Assembly: GCA_965199185.1 (NCBI GenBank)
Contig: CBDAQW010000033.1
Coordinates: 124,001 to 188,000, forward strand
Length of the DNA stretch: 64,000 nt
Direction of reading: 5' to 3'
Source of the DNA: Endozoicomonas sp965199185
GTDB taxonomy: Bacteria > Pseudomonadota > Gammaproteobacteria > Pseudomonadales > Endozoicomonadaceae
Shown here: piece by piece, positions 18,211 through 26,792 of the stretch
Numbering within the stretch: position 1 is the stretch's first letter
Layout: the number at the start of each line of letters is the position of its first letter
Made by a program: the position numbers and the translations under genes
The notes under the pieces: generated by a model
The model's input: the letters and a program-made list of their open reading frames with translations, nothing else
What the model was told of the DNA's origin: nothing
The model's database searches: none

Positions 18211-20037
18211 TTAATCCTCTCGTTTACTAAAAGTCGTTAGCCTGCTAAAGGCTTTGAATGGGTAGCCTTCGTCAGACAGACCCCAGTTAACAAATTCAAT
18301 GACGTTCAGACGCATGCCGTGTACCACACCGCTCATAATACAAAGAGCAAAGTTGAGAGTGTGACCCAGCAGCAGAATCAGACCGGCAAACAGCACACCG
18401 GACACCGGGCTGGATTGCAGGACGTCGTTCGCCAGCGAGTTAAAAGTCATGGCCAGAGATGCACCGGACAGGCCGAGTGCAAACAGGCGCATGTAACTAA
18501 GCACATCACCAAAAGCAGAAGTGATGTTGTAGACGGCTTTCAAGCCATCCAGACCACGCAAGAGCATATCAACAGGGCTGTTGACTTTGCGGGTACTGGA
18601 GAACAGGAATACCAGTAGAGCACCAATAATCATCACGCCGGGACCGATGACGGTTTCAAATGCCGACGGCAACGTACCGCTCATTCCCAGCCAAAGAGAA
18701 CAAGCTCCCGCCATAATGCCCGCCCAGCCAAGGGGAGCCAGAGCGAGGGTTGAACCCCGGTTGATAATAAAGGTCATGACATTGGCGATCACCAGATGAC
18801 CGACACCGATGACCACTGACAGCTTCATCATGGCGTTGTAGTCATTCAGGTTAATGAACGCAATAGTGCCCAGCAGCCCGTCAGGGTCAGGCGCTGTACC
18901 GAAGTAACTGCCGATCAGCACACCCCAGACAATACCGAGACCAGACATAAAGTAGCCCAGTTTCATCAGACGGCTGCCCGCTTCGCTCTGCTGCAATTTG
19001 CCGCGGTACAGGAAGACGATGAGACCTGTCAGCAGACAGTACATGGCATCACTCATGATCATGGCGTAGAACAGGGAGAACGAATAGAAGACGACGTTAC
19101 CCGGATCCCAGGCCCGGTAATTGGGTGTCTGGAAGAAGCCAAGCGCATCGGCACCACCACCGGTGCTGGCCGGTTTGTCCAGCATGGTAGGCGGGTTGTC
19201 TTCTTCGGTCGGTTCTTCAAAGATAGCCGCAACACCCAGCTCTGCGGTGAATGCTTCTACATTGGCACGTTCGGAGACCGGCACCCAGCCCTGTACAAGG
19301 AAGAAAGCTTCTTCATCCAGAGTTCCGCTCAGTGCTTCGTTCAGAGCCGCCTGATCGTTACGGGCGGCAAGAACCTGCTCCAGCAGATAACTCCAGCGGG
19401 TCAGGGATTCACGCTCCGCCAGCAGATCTTCAATGTGATGTTCTGCTTCTTCGAGCTGTTCTTCCAGTGTCGACAGGGAGAACTTGCCCACATGGCTGCG
19501 TGGTACGGGTAGCAGGTCGTCTGCCGGTTCCTGATCAGAGATGACAATGACGTAGTTGTCTTTGTGATCTTTGTGAATCAGTTCCCAGGGCAGTTCCAAC
19601 TCATCCAGAGCGGACAATTCACTATTAGGTACAACATAGAACCAGAGGCGCTGGTCGTTCAGATCAGATAACTCCGGAAAGCTGAATTCACCCCAGGGGC
19701 GAATTTCGGTGATACGTTCTACCAGTTTGTCACGCAAGTCGGACTGAGTACGAAAAGCCGCCTTGTTGTCGAGAATTTCCTGCACAATGCCGTCTACATC
19801 AACAGAGCCTTTCCGGTCACGGAAGTCACGAACCTGACGACGCTGTTTCGGGCTGCGCTCAACCCATGCTTTTGCTTCACTGGCTTCTGCCGGTTGCATC
19901 TGCATAGCATTGTCGAGACCTTTTTCCACCAGAGGAATCAGGTGCATACAACCCAGAGTCTGCAAACCCTTCAGGATCTCGGCCTTATTCTGAGCCGGCC
20001 CGTACAGGGTGATTTTGTTAAGTCGTTTAATAGCCAT
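18211..20037 (-). CDS. atpI: V-type ATPase membrane subunit I (a-like)
   Basis: A 608-residue protein with a soluble, partly coiled-coil N-terminal half (residues 1-310) and a C-terminal half of about seven to eight membrane helices. The segment SYMRLFALGLSGASLA holds the conserved Arg expected to face the proteolipid carboxylate during ion translocation. The N-terminal domain is the stator arm that connects to the E stalk. The start ATG is 15 bases after the atpD stop, and atpK follows after 2 bases. Confidence 0.93.
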   Translation of the reverse strand: MAIKRLNKITLYGPAQNKAEILKGLQTLGCMHLIPLVEKGLDNAMQMQPAEASEAKAWVERSPKQRRQVRDFRDRKGSVDVDGIVQEILDNKAAFRTQSDLRDKLVERITEIRPWGEFSFPELSDLNDQRLWFYVVPNSELSALDELELPWELIHKDHKDNYVIVISDQEPADDLLPVPRSHVGKFSLSTLEEQLEEAEHHIEDLLAERESLTRWSYLLEQVLAARNDQAALNEALSGTLDEEAFFLVQGWVPVSERANVEAFTAELGVAAIFEEPTEEDNPPTMLDKPASTGGGADALGFFQTPNYRAWDPGNVVFYSFSLFYAMIMSDAMYCLLTGLIVFLYRGKLQQSEAGSRLMKLGYFMSGLGIVWGVLIGSYFGTAPDPDGLLGTIAFINLNDYNAMMKLSVVIGVGHLVIANVMTFIINRGSTLALAPLGWAGIMAGACSLWLGMSGTLPSAFETVIGPGVMIIGALLVFLFSSTRKVNSPVDMLLRGLDGLKAVYNITSAFGDVLSYMRLFALGLSGASLAMTFNSLANDVLQSSPVSGVLFAGLILLLGHTLNFALCIMSGVVHGMRLNVIEFVNWGLSDEGYPFKAFSRLTTFSKRED

Positions 20038-20052
20038 AATTGATTCAGCGAA

Positions 20053-20670
20053 TTACGCGCTGCCTCCCTTGGCTTCCTGTGCCAGTACTTTCTCTTTTGA
20101 AAGTTTGGCGTTCATAACGCTGGCACGATCCTGGTCAGACATGTAAATCTGAATTTTCTGGATGTTCTTTTTGGTCTGAGGAATCAGCACCTTCGAGAAC
20201 AAGTTCACACGCTGAGATGTGGTGCGTGTGGCCTTATCCAGATCCTTGTAGCGAAGCTCGCGAACCTGCAGTTCGATACGCAGGCGCACCATTTGCTGCA
20301 AGAGTTCAACCAGAAAATCGACCCAGTGTGGCTTGGCCAGATCACTGTAAGGTGTCAGGGCAATCTCAATGTTATCTACAGCTGGAACCGGAGTACCTAC
20401 GATGTTCTCCTCTTTCAGCTCAACATTGGTTACACGAACCAGATTTTCCACCGGCACATCATGGCGAGCCAGCATGGGCAGTTGTCGTCTGACCAGACGC
20501 TCTACCTCTGCCAGATGCTCGCGGGATTCGGCCAGTGCTACTTCAGCCTTTTTTCGCTCTACCATCAGCTGCTGGCGTTTCAGCTCCAGCGCAGGCAGAT
20601 AACGATTAAACGTCTTGAGGCTTCGCTTCTCTTTGTTTAATGCACTTTTGTTGAGAGCTACCTTGGCCAT
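20053..20670 (-). CDS. atpD: V-type ATPase central stalk subunit D
   Basis: A 205-residue, highly charged, helix-rich protein beginning MAKVALNKSALNKEKRSL, typical for subunit D, the coiled-coil shaft that turns inside the A3B3 head. Residues about 10-65 and 125-190 would form the paired helices. It is 5 bases downstream of atpB and 15 bases upstream of atpI. No subunit F gene is seen next to it, as in other DUF2764-type operons. Confidence 0.92.
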   Translation of the reverse strand: MAKVALNKSALNKEKRSLKTFNRYLPALELKRQQLMVERKKAEVALAESREHLAEVERLVRRQLPMLARHDVPVENLVRVTNVELKEENIVGTPVPAVDNIEIALTPYSDLAKPHWVDFLVELLQQMVRLRIELQVRELRYKDLDKATRTTSQRVNLFSKVLIPQTKKNIQKIQIYMSDQDRASVMNAKLSKEKVLAQEAKGGSA

Positions 20671-20675
20671 AATAA

Positions 20676-22061
20676 TTACGCCTCAGTGGCTACAGCATCA
20701 GCCTTATTATCAGATTCCAGCTGTTCCTGATTTGGCCAGTACTTTTCAAGCAGGCTCTGTTTCAACAGGGTTTCCTGTGGCGAGAAACATTCAGCCATGG
20801 TCGTCCAGCACAGATCCAGAGCGGCTTCCAGACTCATTTCTGCGTCCAGAGACATAAAGCGCTCTTTGAAGAACTCACCAAACTTGATGGTTTTCAGGTC
20901 GTAGTCAGACAGTTCGAAGGCCATCGCCTGTTTCTGAGCCGCATTCACTGAATCAGAGTAGAAACGGATCATGGTGTTCATCAGTGGTGAGTGATCTTCA
21001 CGGGTCTCTTTACCCTGAACCATTTGCTTCAGACGGGACAGGGAACCGAACGGATCCAGGTGACCGTCGTGCAAATAGAACTGACCTTCGGTGATGTAGC
21101 CGGTGTTGTCCGGAACCGGGTGGGTGACGTCGTTACCCGGCATGGTGGTGACCGCCAGAATGGTCACGGAACCAGCACCCTTGTAATCACAGGCTTTCTC
21201 GTAACGACGAGCCAGCTGGGAGTAGAGATCACCCATGTAACCACGGTTCGCCGGGATTTTGTCCATAGCAACACCGATCTCTTTCATGGCATCCGCATAG
21301 GAAGTCATATCGGTGAGTAGAACCAGTACTTTCTTGGACTCGTTCACGGCAAAATGCTCGGCAACAGCCAGCGCCATGTCCGGTGTCAGCAGGCGTTCTA
21401 CGGTCGGGTCAGACGCCTGGTTGGAGAACATCACCGTACGGGCGGATACGCCCGCTTCTTCGAAAGCGGTGCGGAAGTAATGATAATCGTCGAAGATCAG
21501 ACCCATACCGCCGAACACTACAACGTCTGCCTCGGCCTGAATCGCAATACGCGCCAGGAAGCGGTTGTAGGGTTCACCGGCGACGGAGAAAATAGGAATC
21601 TTCTGGGATTCAACCAGTGTGTTGAATACATCAATCATAGGCACATTGGTACGTACCATGCGTGACGCCAATACACGACGAACCGGGTTTACTGAAGGAC
21701 CATCAATCTCTACCTTAGGATCCTGCTCAAGTGCAGGACCACCGTCGATAGGTTCACCGGCACCGTTGAAGATACGCCCGAGAATATTTGGAGAGTATGT
21801 GGTCTTCATTGGCTGACCCAGGAAGCAAACGGCGGCGTCAGTAGACAGGCCCTTGGTTCCTGCGAACACCTGCAGAGAAACCTCTTCGTGATCGATCTTG
21901 ATGATCTGAGCCATGGAATAGGTCTCACCATCCTGTTCGATCAGGGCAAGGTCCCCGTAGTTGGCCGCGGCATTGCCTTCGGTCAGGTTGGGTACGTGAA
22001 CGCGAATGAGGTCACCAACAATGCTGAGAATGTTGGTGTATCGCAATAGGCTCTGGGGCAT
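20676..22061 (-). CDS. atpB: V-type ATPase subunit B
   Basis: The 461-residue non-catalytic head subunit. Segments NILGRIFNGAGEPIDGG and VFGGMGLIFDDYHYFRTAFE are characteristic, and a Walker A lysine is missing as expected for subunit B. It is the first gene of the operon, with a good ribosome binding site (GAGGAG) before its ATG; in Chlamydia-type operons the order starts instead with E-DUF2764-A, then B. The promoter presumably lies in 22062-22260, but no convincing -35/-10 pair was picked out. Confidence 0.95.
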   Translation of the reverse strand: MPQSLLRYTNILSIVGDLIRVHVPNLTEGNAAANYGDLALIEQDGETYSMAQIIKIDHEEVSLQVFAGTKGLSTDAAVCFLGQPMKTTYSPNILGRIFNGAGEPIDGGPALEQDPKVEIDGPSVNPVRRVLASRMVRTNVPMIDVFNTLVESQKIPIFSVAGEPYNRFLARIAIQAEADVVVFGGMGLIFDDYHYFRTAFEEAGVSARTVMFSNQASDPTVERLLTPDMALAVAEHFAVNESKKVLVLLTDMTSYADAMKEIGVAMDKIPANRGYMGDLYSQLARRYEKACDYKGAGSVTILAVTTMPGNDVTHPVPDNTGYITEGQFYLHDGHLDPFGSLSRLKQMVQGKETREDHSPLMNTMIRFYSDSVNAAQKQAMAFELSDYDLKTIKFGEFFKERFMSLDAEMSLEAALDLCWTTMAECFSPQETLLKQSLLEKYWPNQEQLESDNKADAVATEA

Positions 22062-22161
22062 TACTGCTCCTCTATACTGCTAATGGAAACGAAAAAACGA
22101 ATTCGGTGTTGAGCTGTTACAGAGTTGCAGGCGTGCGAGAGCATCACCGGGAGAGGGACTG

Positions 22162-22190
22162 TAAAACAGCACAAAAAACTATGCTGTCTT
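22162..22190 (-). terminator. Possible terminator downstream of argF
   Basis: ACAGCA (22166-22171) pairs with TGCTGT (22182-22187). On the minus strand the stem is followed by TTTT. It is about 130 bases after the argF stop, beyond a REP-like palindrome, and would separate argF from the V-ATPase operon. Confidence 0.4.
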
Positions 22191-22260
22191 GCTTTTTTGC
22201 AAGCCAGCAACCGGACTTGATCCGGGAAACTCAATATGCTGGGGGGCGTTGTTTCATATT

Positions 22261-22296
22261 GTCGGCTTCTGCCCTTCGGGCGGAAACCGACCTACG
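22261..22296. repeat. REP-like palindrome, third copy
   Basis: This 36-base imperfect palindrome (GTCGGCTTCTGCCC, loop TTC, then GGGCGGAAACCGAC and CTACG) matches the copy at 16161-16196 in nearly every base, and the reverse copy at 16069-16101. It stands 20 bases after the argF stop, a typical extragenic REP position. Confidence 0.75.
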
Positions 22297-22315
22297 CGAT
22301 ACACTCAGCAATCAA

Positions 22316-23320
22316 TTATCGGGATGCCAATGTTTCTACCATCACCGCTTTGATGGTGTGCATCCGGTTTTCGGCCTGATCGAAGACGATGGAGGCATCC
22401 GATTCAAACACCTCGTCAGTCACTTCCAGACCATTCATACCATACTTTCCGGCAATTTCTTTGCCGATGGTGGTTTCATCATTGTGAAACGCGGGCAGAC
22501 AATGCAGGAACTTTGTCTCCGGATTTCCGGTTTTCTGCATCACTGCCGGGTTAACTTGATAGGGTTTCATCAGCTTAACCCGCTCATCCCAGGCTTCTAT
22601 CGATTCACCCATGGAGACCCAAACATCGGTGTAGAGAAAGTCGCAGTCTTTGACGGCTTCATCCACCGATTCAGTCAGGGTGATTCTGGCGCCGGTTTCC
22701 CGGGCGATCTCCTGACAGATGGTTACCAGTTCAGGATCAGGTAAGTAATCAGCCGGTGCTGCAATACGAAAATCAACACCCATTTTGGCTGAACCCACCA
22801 TGAGTGAGTTGGCGACGTTATTGCGGCCATCACCCAGGTAACAGAGTTTCATCTGATTCAGAGGCTTGCCCTGACCATGCTCTTGCATGGTCAGGAAATC
22901 TGCCAACACCTGTGTTGGGTGCCAGTCATCGGTCAGACCATTCCACACCGGTACGCCGGCAAACTCAGCCAGTTCTTCTACGTGCTGATGCAAATGCCCG
23001 CGGAACTCAATGCCGTCGTACATTCTGCCCAGCACTCTGGCGGTATCCTTAACAGTTTCCTTGCTGCCCATCTGTGAACCGCCACCAATGTAAGTGACCT
23101 GAGCACCCTGATCAAAACAGGCAACTTCAAAGGCGCAGCGGGTTCGGGTGGAAGCCTTTTCAAAAATCAGAGCGATGTTCAAACCTTTCAGTGCCTGTTG
23201 TTCAGTACCGCTTTTTTTAGCGGCTTTGAGTTCTGCAGCTCGCTGCAACAGGTGGTCAATTTCGATGGTGGAAAAATCCAACAACTTAAGAAAATGACGA
23301 TTCTGAAAAGCTTGTGTCAT
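22316..23320 (-). CDS. argF: Ornithine carbamoyltransferase
   Basis: Catalyses carbamoyl phosphate plus ornithine to citrulline in arginine synthesis. The 334-residue length equals E. coli ArgF. Visible motifs: carbamoyl-phosphate loop STRTRC near residue 57, HPTQ near 135, and the ornithine-binding HCLPAFH near 272, with DEVFES and the ENRMHTIKA end. Overall it resembles E. coli ArgF more than the catabolic ArcB, and no arcA/arcC is adjacent, so a biosynthetic role is likely. No clear ARG box was identified upstream. Confidence 0.94.
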   Translation of the reverse strand: MTQAFQNRHFLKLLDFSTIEIDHLLQRAAELKAAKKSGTEQQALKGLNIALIFEKASTRTRCAFEVACFDQGAQVTYIGGGSQMGSKETVKDTARVLGRMYDGIEFRGHLHQHVEELAEFAGVPVWNGLTDDWHPTQVLADFLTMQEHGQGKPLNQMKLCYLGDGRNNVANSLMVGSAKMGVDFRIAAPADYLPDPELVTICQEIARETGARITLTESVDEAVKDCDFLYTDVWVSMGESIEAWDERVKLMKPYQVNPAVMQKTGNPETKFLHCLPAFHNDETTIGKEIAGKYGMNGLEVTDEVFESDASIVFDQAENRMHTIKAVMVETLASR

Positions 23321-23724
23321 GATGGTCTGATTCCTGAAACTGACGCATTGTTGTGGGGTATGTTAGTCAAGTACCTATTTGTCCGAGGTTTTTCAGAGAG
23401 TTCGCAAACATCAAACCTGAAAAATAATAAACCATCTACACCAGAAGCATCATCAATAACATGTTACAGCAGATGGTGTTTTCCTCGGGGCGTATTCTAC
23501 GCATCAATAACAGAGATGTATAACCTTCACACAGCAATAAGCGGCTTTTTCACCAATAAAACGCAACAGCGCGTCTATGTCTGTCCAGAATATAGAAACC
23601 CTTAACAGGGAACATAGGGTATCCTTGCCCTATGCTGGGTGGCATTACGTATTAGTACTCAAAAACATCATAATTCGGGCTATTTTTTGATCTAGGTTAC
23701 CTTTTCCGAGTAAAAAACGTCGGT
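23321..23724. other. 404-base intergenic region upstream of argF
   Basis: No convincing gene. A short + strand frame here overlaps the argF start and looks like a shadow. One small hairpin is visible: CATAGGG (23613-23619) with CCCTATG (23628-23634), without a T-run. CCATCT and AGATGG pair across about 36 bases near 23440-23485. The region should contain the argF promoter (minus strand) and the end of the PepSY transcript context. Confidence 0.4.
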
Positions 23725-24474
23725 TTAGATAGGTAGCAGCGAGGTTATACGATCTGAAATAATCTCTCCGTTGACCAGGTTGACGGTCATTTTGCGGCGC
23801 ATCCGGTTTTCATCCAGATAAACAATTTCGCGAACACGAAGGTTATTTTTTACTGAACTACGGGTTTGCAGAACCACCATGCCTTTGTGTCGCTCCCTGG
23901 CTTTGGCAAGTATCTGTGCCAAAGTCATTTCTTTGCCGTTAAGCTTGATGTCATAGCTTAGTGTGTTGAGAATCTGACCGGTGTGAGCATCAAGAGTAAT
24001 GGCCCAGCGTTTTTTTCTGACATCGGACAGTTCGACTATTCGGACCATATCACCATCACTGCGCTCCAGCCAGGTGCGCAGCAGTGTCATCCCAGGGTAG
24101 TGTTTTTGCAGTTTACTCAATGTTTTTTCAATGACCATTGGATGTTTAAGGTGAACGGTATCAAGCAGCTTGCCGCTGAGAGCGTCGTAGACAGAACGCA
24201 TCCATTGCTGGTCGTCATTGAGATAGTTGATTACGTAAGTCTGTTGAGGTTGCTGAGATGGCTGATTGGAGAGTCGAGCCGATTGGACGACGATATCTCC
24301 CTGCTGTTGTCGGGTCTGCCTGATAATCTGTTCAATCGGTATGGGCGTTCTGAGGATGCTGGTTTGGTTGGATGAATCGTCTGAAGCGCTGGCCAACCCT
24401 GATATCCAGAACAGCATCATCACCAGCCTAGTTGACAGTGGTCTTCTGATTTTGCATTGCATAGCTATGGACAT
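23725..24474 (-). CDS. Exported protein with three PepSY-like repeats
   Basis: A 249-residue protein with an N-terminal hydrophobic segment (residues about 12-30, LSTRLVMMLFWISGLASA) that looks like a signal peptide. Three similar units follow, each of the form 'helix, beta strands, DA.TG': about 45-105 (ending YDALSGKLLDT), 113-172 (ending LDAHTGQIL) and 183-243 (ending VNLVNGEII). This is the PepSY pattern, seen in periplasmic or membrane proteins that bind or inhibit proteases or sense envelope state. It is a single gene without a clear operon partner. Start choice between residues 1 and 5 is uncertain because neither has a strong Shine-Dalgarno. Confidence 0.65.
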   Translation of the reverse strand: MSIAMQCKIRRPLSTRLVMMLFWISGLASASDDSSNQTSILRTPIPIEQIIRQTRQQQGDIVVQSARLSNQPSQQPQQTYVINYLNDDQQWMRSVYDALSGKLLDTVHLKHPMVIEKTLSKLQKHYPGMTLLRTWLERSDGDMVRIVELSDVRKKRWAITLDAHTGQILNTLSYDIKLNGKEMTLAQILAKARERHKGMVVLQTRSSVKNNLRVREIVYLDENRMRRKMTVNLVNGEIISDRITSLLPI

Positions 24475-24655
24475 TGTAGAGGCACAGGAACAAATGTAGA
24501 TTTGTTTGGAAGAAATGCAAGTCAGAAAACCGTTAAAAATTTCGCGTTATAACAACACTTTGGACACTTTTATGCAGCGATAGCTCCATAGCTGCTGAGT
24601 TGCCGATAAGTCTCCATGACTTTTTCATTGCTCATGGGTAATTCTAAGAAGCTGT

Positions 24656-25061
24656 TTGACTGGATATAGGAAGCAAAGTTTTCAGGCTGTTAGCAGTTAC
24701 CTGACTTATGATGGTTTTGATGTGACTGATGGTTATGACGAATCCGATGACGATATGGGTTTAGGTTTTTTTGATGGAGCTGAATCCTTTAGCCAGAGCG
24801 GCAGAATTCAAAGTGACTCTGTTGTTCAGCAACCTGTCCAGCATCAACAGGCAGGGCTGTTTTCAGATCATATTGAACAAACCCGATGTGTGACTTTTAA
24901 TTTCAACATGGCTATCCATGCCACGTGGATCCCGTACAGGGACTGTACAGAACCCATAAGCCATGGATTGGCAACCTACGAGATAAAAGTCACACATCGG
25001 GTTTGAACAAGTAAAAAATCGAAGTCCCTTGTCTCTTACAGCTGAACAGAGGGGCAGGTAA
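24656..25061 (+). pseudogene. Short acidic reading frame interrupted by a MITE
   Basis: A frame begins near 24656 (TTG; no ATG seen) with an acidic stretch (DGYDESDDDMGLGFF) and Gln-rich residues. It is broken at 24881 by the MITE. If the element and one copy of its 8-bp duplication are removed, the frame continues in register through VKNRSPLSLTAEQRGR to a stop at 25059-25061, giving about 94 residues. No family recognised; it may be a remnant of a larger gene. Confidence 0.3.
24881..25002. mobile_element. MITE-like element, copy 1 (122 bp)
   Basis: The element has terminal inverted repeats ACCCGATGTGTGACTTTTA / its complement (identical over 19 bases), no coding capacity, and an 8-bp direct repeat TTGAACAA on both sides (24873-24880, 25003-25010). 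The interior shares segments such as ATGGCTATCCATG and GGATCCCGTACAG with copy 2 at 34454-34635 but is shorter, apparently by internal deletion. It lies inside the IS-ended cassette. Confidence 0.85.
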
Positions 25062-25134
25062 GAAGCCTGACTTATGAAAACCTGACAGCTCCATTAACAT
25101 GAACATCAGCGAGTGTCTTGAGCCTGACCATTGT

Positions 25135-26427
25135 TCAGCAGCCTGGCTGTGTTCCCAGAGTCTTTGAAAGACTGATCGCTTCTTTTATAGAGCAGCGTGA
25201 TGGTAAAGACTGCCGTTTTAGTTCAATGTTTACAAGCTCTCTGATGATTACCGTTTTACGTAACTCATTGAACAGTTCCGCTCTTTTAAAACGACCCATG
25301 ATGTTAATCATGCAGCGACGGTAAGAGAGCATATTGATTTTTTGCTCTTCGCAACGCTTTAGAAAAATAGAAGAAATGTTGTACTGTTTAGTCGACGCAA
25401 TGAAATGATAGCTGTCCAGCCGTTCAGGCTGCTCTATATCTAATCGATGCTGATAACTAAATCTGCTGTTTGGGTGCTGCATTACACGTCGAAGTCCCTT
25501 GATAACCTGGTACTGATTTTTTCCCTCTACAGCGTTACTACATTGAGAACGTATTCCGAAGCGATGATGTGGCTTGTTCAGTGATGAATCCTCATACAAT
25601 ACGGCTGGTCCGTATTTCCAGGCATCCATCACCACTTCCTGCATTCCTTGTGCTTCACCTTCAGGCTTGTTGGGTTTTCGATTCATTTGGGTGGTTGGAA
25701 TGTGTACCGTTGAAACGGCATGGAAGACTCGTCCATCCTGCAATACATTTTTCACAGTAACCCTTTCACCATCAGACATCTTTTTTCCGGCATAAAGGGC
25801 ATAAGCTATCACTCCATAAGAATCACAATTTCCGGAGCTAGCCATGGCCTTAGTTGCAATATACAGGGGTATGGTAAAGTCTCTCGGTTTGTCCTTGTAT
25901 ATATGATTAATTTCGTATCTAGCCATTAAGGCAATGCTGAGGGAGGCACGCAATTTTTTGATATATTTTTGTACATGATCAGGACAGAGAATACCGATAT
26001 TTGCCCTACCTTCAGATAAATGCAACCTTGTTTCATTGATAGTATTGTTTGCTTTGATTAATCCGGTGAGTACTGGCTCATCTATTTTTTCGTTTAATTG
26101 CGATTTATCGACCATGTAACCAATGAGCTCTTTATGCTGCTCCAGTAACTCAGCGTAACTGGTCTTATTTATTTTTGGTAGCGATGTTTCTGCTTTCACT
26201 TCCCGGTCCAGAATATCGGTGGCAACCTTGAATGCCTTTTCTACTCCCGCTTTAATCTCTTCATTATGAGAAGATTGTAGGTTGTTATAACGTTTAACCG
26301 TGCGCACCTTTGCCTGGCTATCTATATAAACAGTATCACCATCAGGTGTCTTCAGTTGCTTTGAAGCATCAAGGGGATACCAGTAATAATTGAGCATATT
26401 GTGCCTAATAATGTCATTCGTGTTCAT
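25135..26427 (-). CDS. Putative Cys-His-Asp hydrolase, cassette passenger
   Basis: A 430-residue protein with no family firmly recognised. The middle shows a pattern typical of papain/transglutaminase-fold enzymes: C201 in SSGNCDSYGVIAYAL at a helix start, H236 in DGRVFHAVSTVH, and D268 in VVMDAWKYGP. Many secreted bacterial effectors use the same GNC...DG.HA....D.W arrangement, so a cysteine protease, deamidase or acyltransferase role is plausible but inferred. No signal peptide is seen; type III or other secretion would be needed for export. The N-terminal ~140 residues are helical and charged. It is the only substantial gene within the IS-ended cassette; RBS AGGGCAGG precedes the ATG. Confidence 0.65.
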   Translation of the reverse strand: MNTNDIIRHNMLNYYWYPLDASKQLKTPDGDTVYIDSQAKVRTVKRYNNLQSSHNEEIKAGVEKAFKVATDILDREVKAETSLPKINKTSYAELLEQHKELIGYMVDKSQLNEKIDEPVLTGLIKANNTINETRLHLSEGRANIGILCPDHVQKYIKKLRASLSIALMARYEINHIYKDKPRDFTIPLYIATKAMASSGNCDSYGVIAYALYAGKKMSDGERVTVKNVLQDGRVFHAVSTVHIPTTQMNRKPNKPEGEAQGMQEVVMDAWKYGPAVLYEDSSLNKPHHRFGIRSQCSNAVEGKNQYQVIKGLRRVMQHPNSRFSYQHRLDIEQPERLDSYHFIASTKQYNISSIFLKRCEEQKINMLSYRRCMINIMGRFKRAELFNELRKTVIIRELVNIELKRQSLPSRCSIKEAISLSKTLGTQPGC

Positions 26428-26792
26428 AGCCTGCCCTAATTTTGTTCCGCTCTGAAATATGCAAGTTTGTTCGTTGCGTAAATGAAATCAACCTGTACAA
26501 CCTCCGCTCTGCTCGGAACGAACGAAATGCGTCAAAGCAAATAAAACAGTGCTCTGGTATTGTTAGTCCACGAAAAAGGGCATTGGTTTCAAAACAAGGC
26601 GAAAAATAAATGAAAGACATCGGGGGCACATTTTCGCTGTTTTCTCTCATGGTCGCATCTGGCTGAAACTGTCTGAAGTATTAGTTATAAGATAGGGCAA
26701 TTAAGCCATCGACCTGGTCTGTCAGCATTGTTTTCAGGCTCATTCTGTTGCCCGACAAAAAATTGTCCCTCTAAGCCACCAACGTCTTCTGC

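Larger units (their letters stand above)
24553..26683. mobile_element. Transposase-less mobile insertion cassette with IS4-type ends
   Basis: The left 95 bases (24553-24647) match the left end of the intact IS at 47337 on, including the last ~21 codons of its transposase (MSNEKVMETYRQLSSYGAIA and stop). The right 55 bases (26629-26683) match its right end at 48587-48641. The tips are CAACACTTTGGACA and, inverted, TAATACTTCAGACA. A 7-bp direct repeat GTTATAA flanks the unit (24546-24552 and 26684-26690). The transposase body is absent, replaced by about 1.98 kb holding a 430-residue gene. This is the design of the mobile insertion cassettes known from IS231-like (IS4 family) elements, movable in trans. 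Confidence 0.85.

Noticed and set aside
23198..23605. Open frame of 135 codons over the argF start
   Set aside because: Overlaps the argF start region on the other strand and shows no domain or ribosome binding site.
26414..26650. 78-codon frame at the right end of the cassette
   Set aside because: Begins in the IS end sequence and overlaps the passenger gene start; most likely noncoding.
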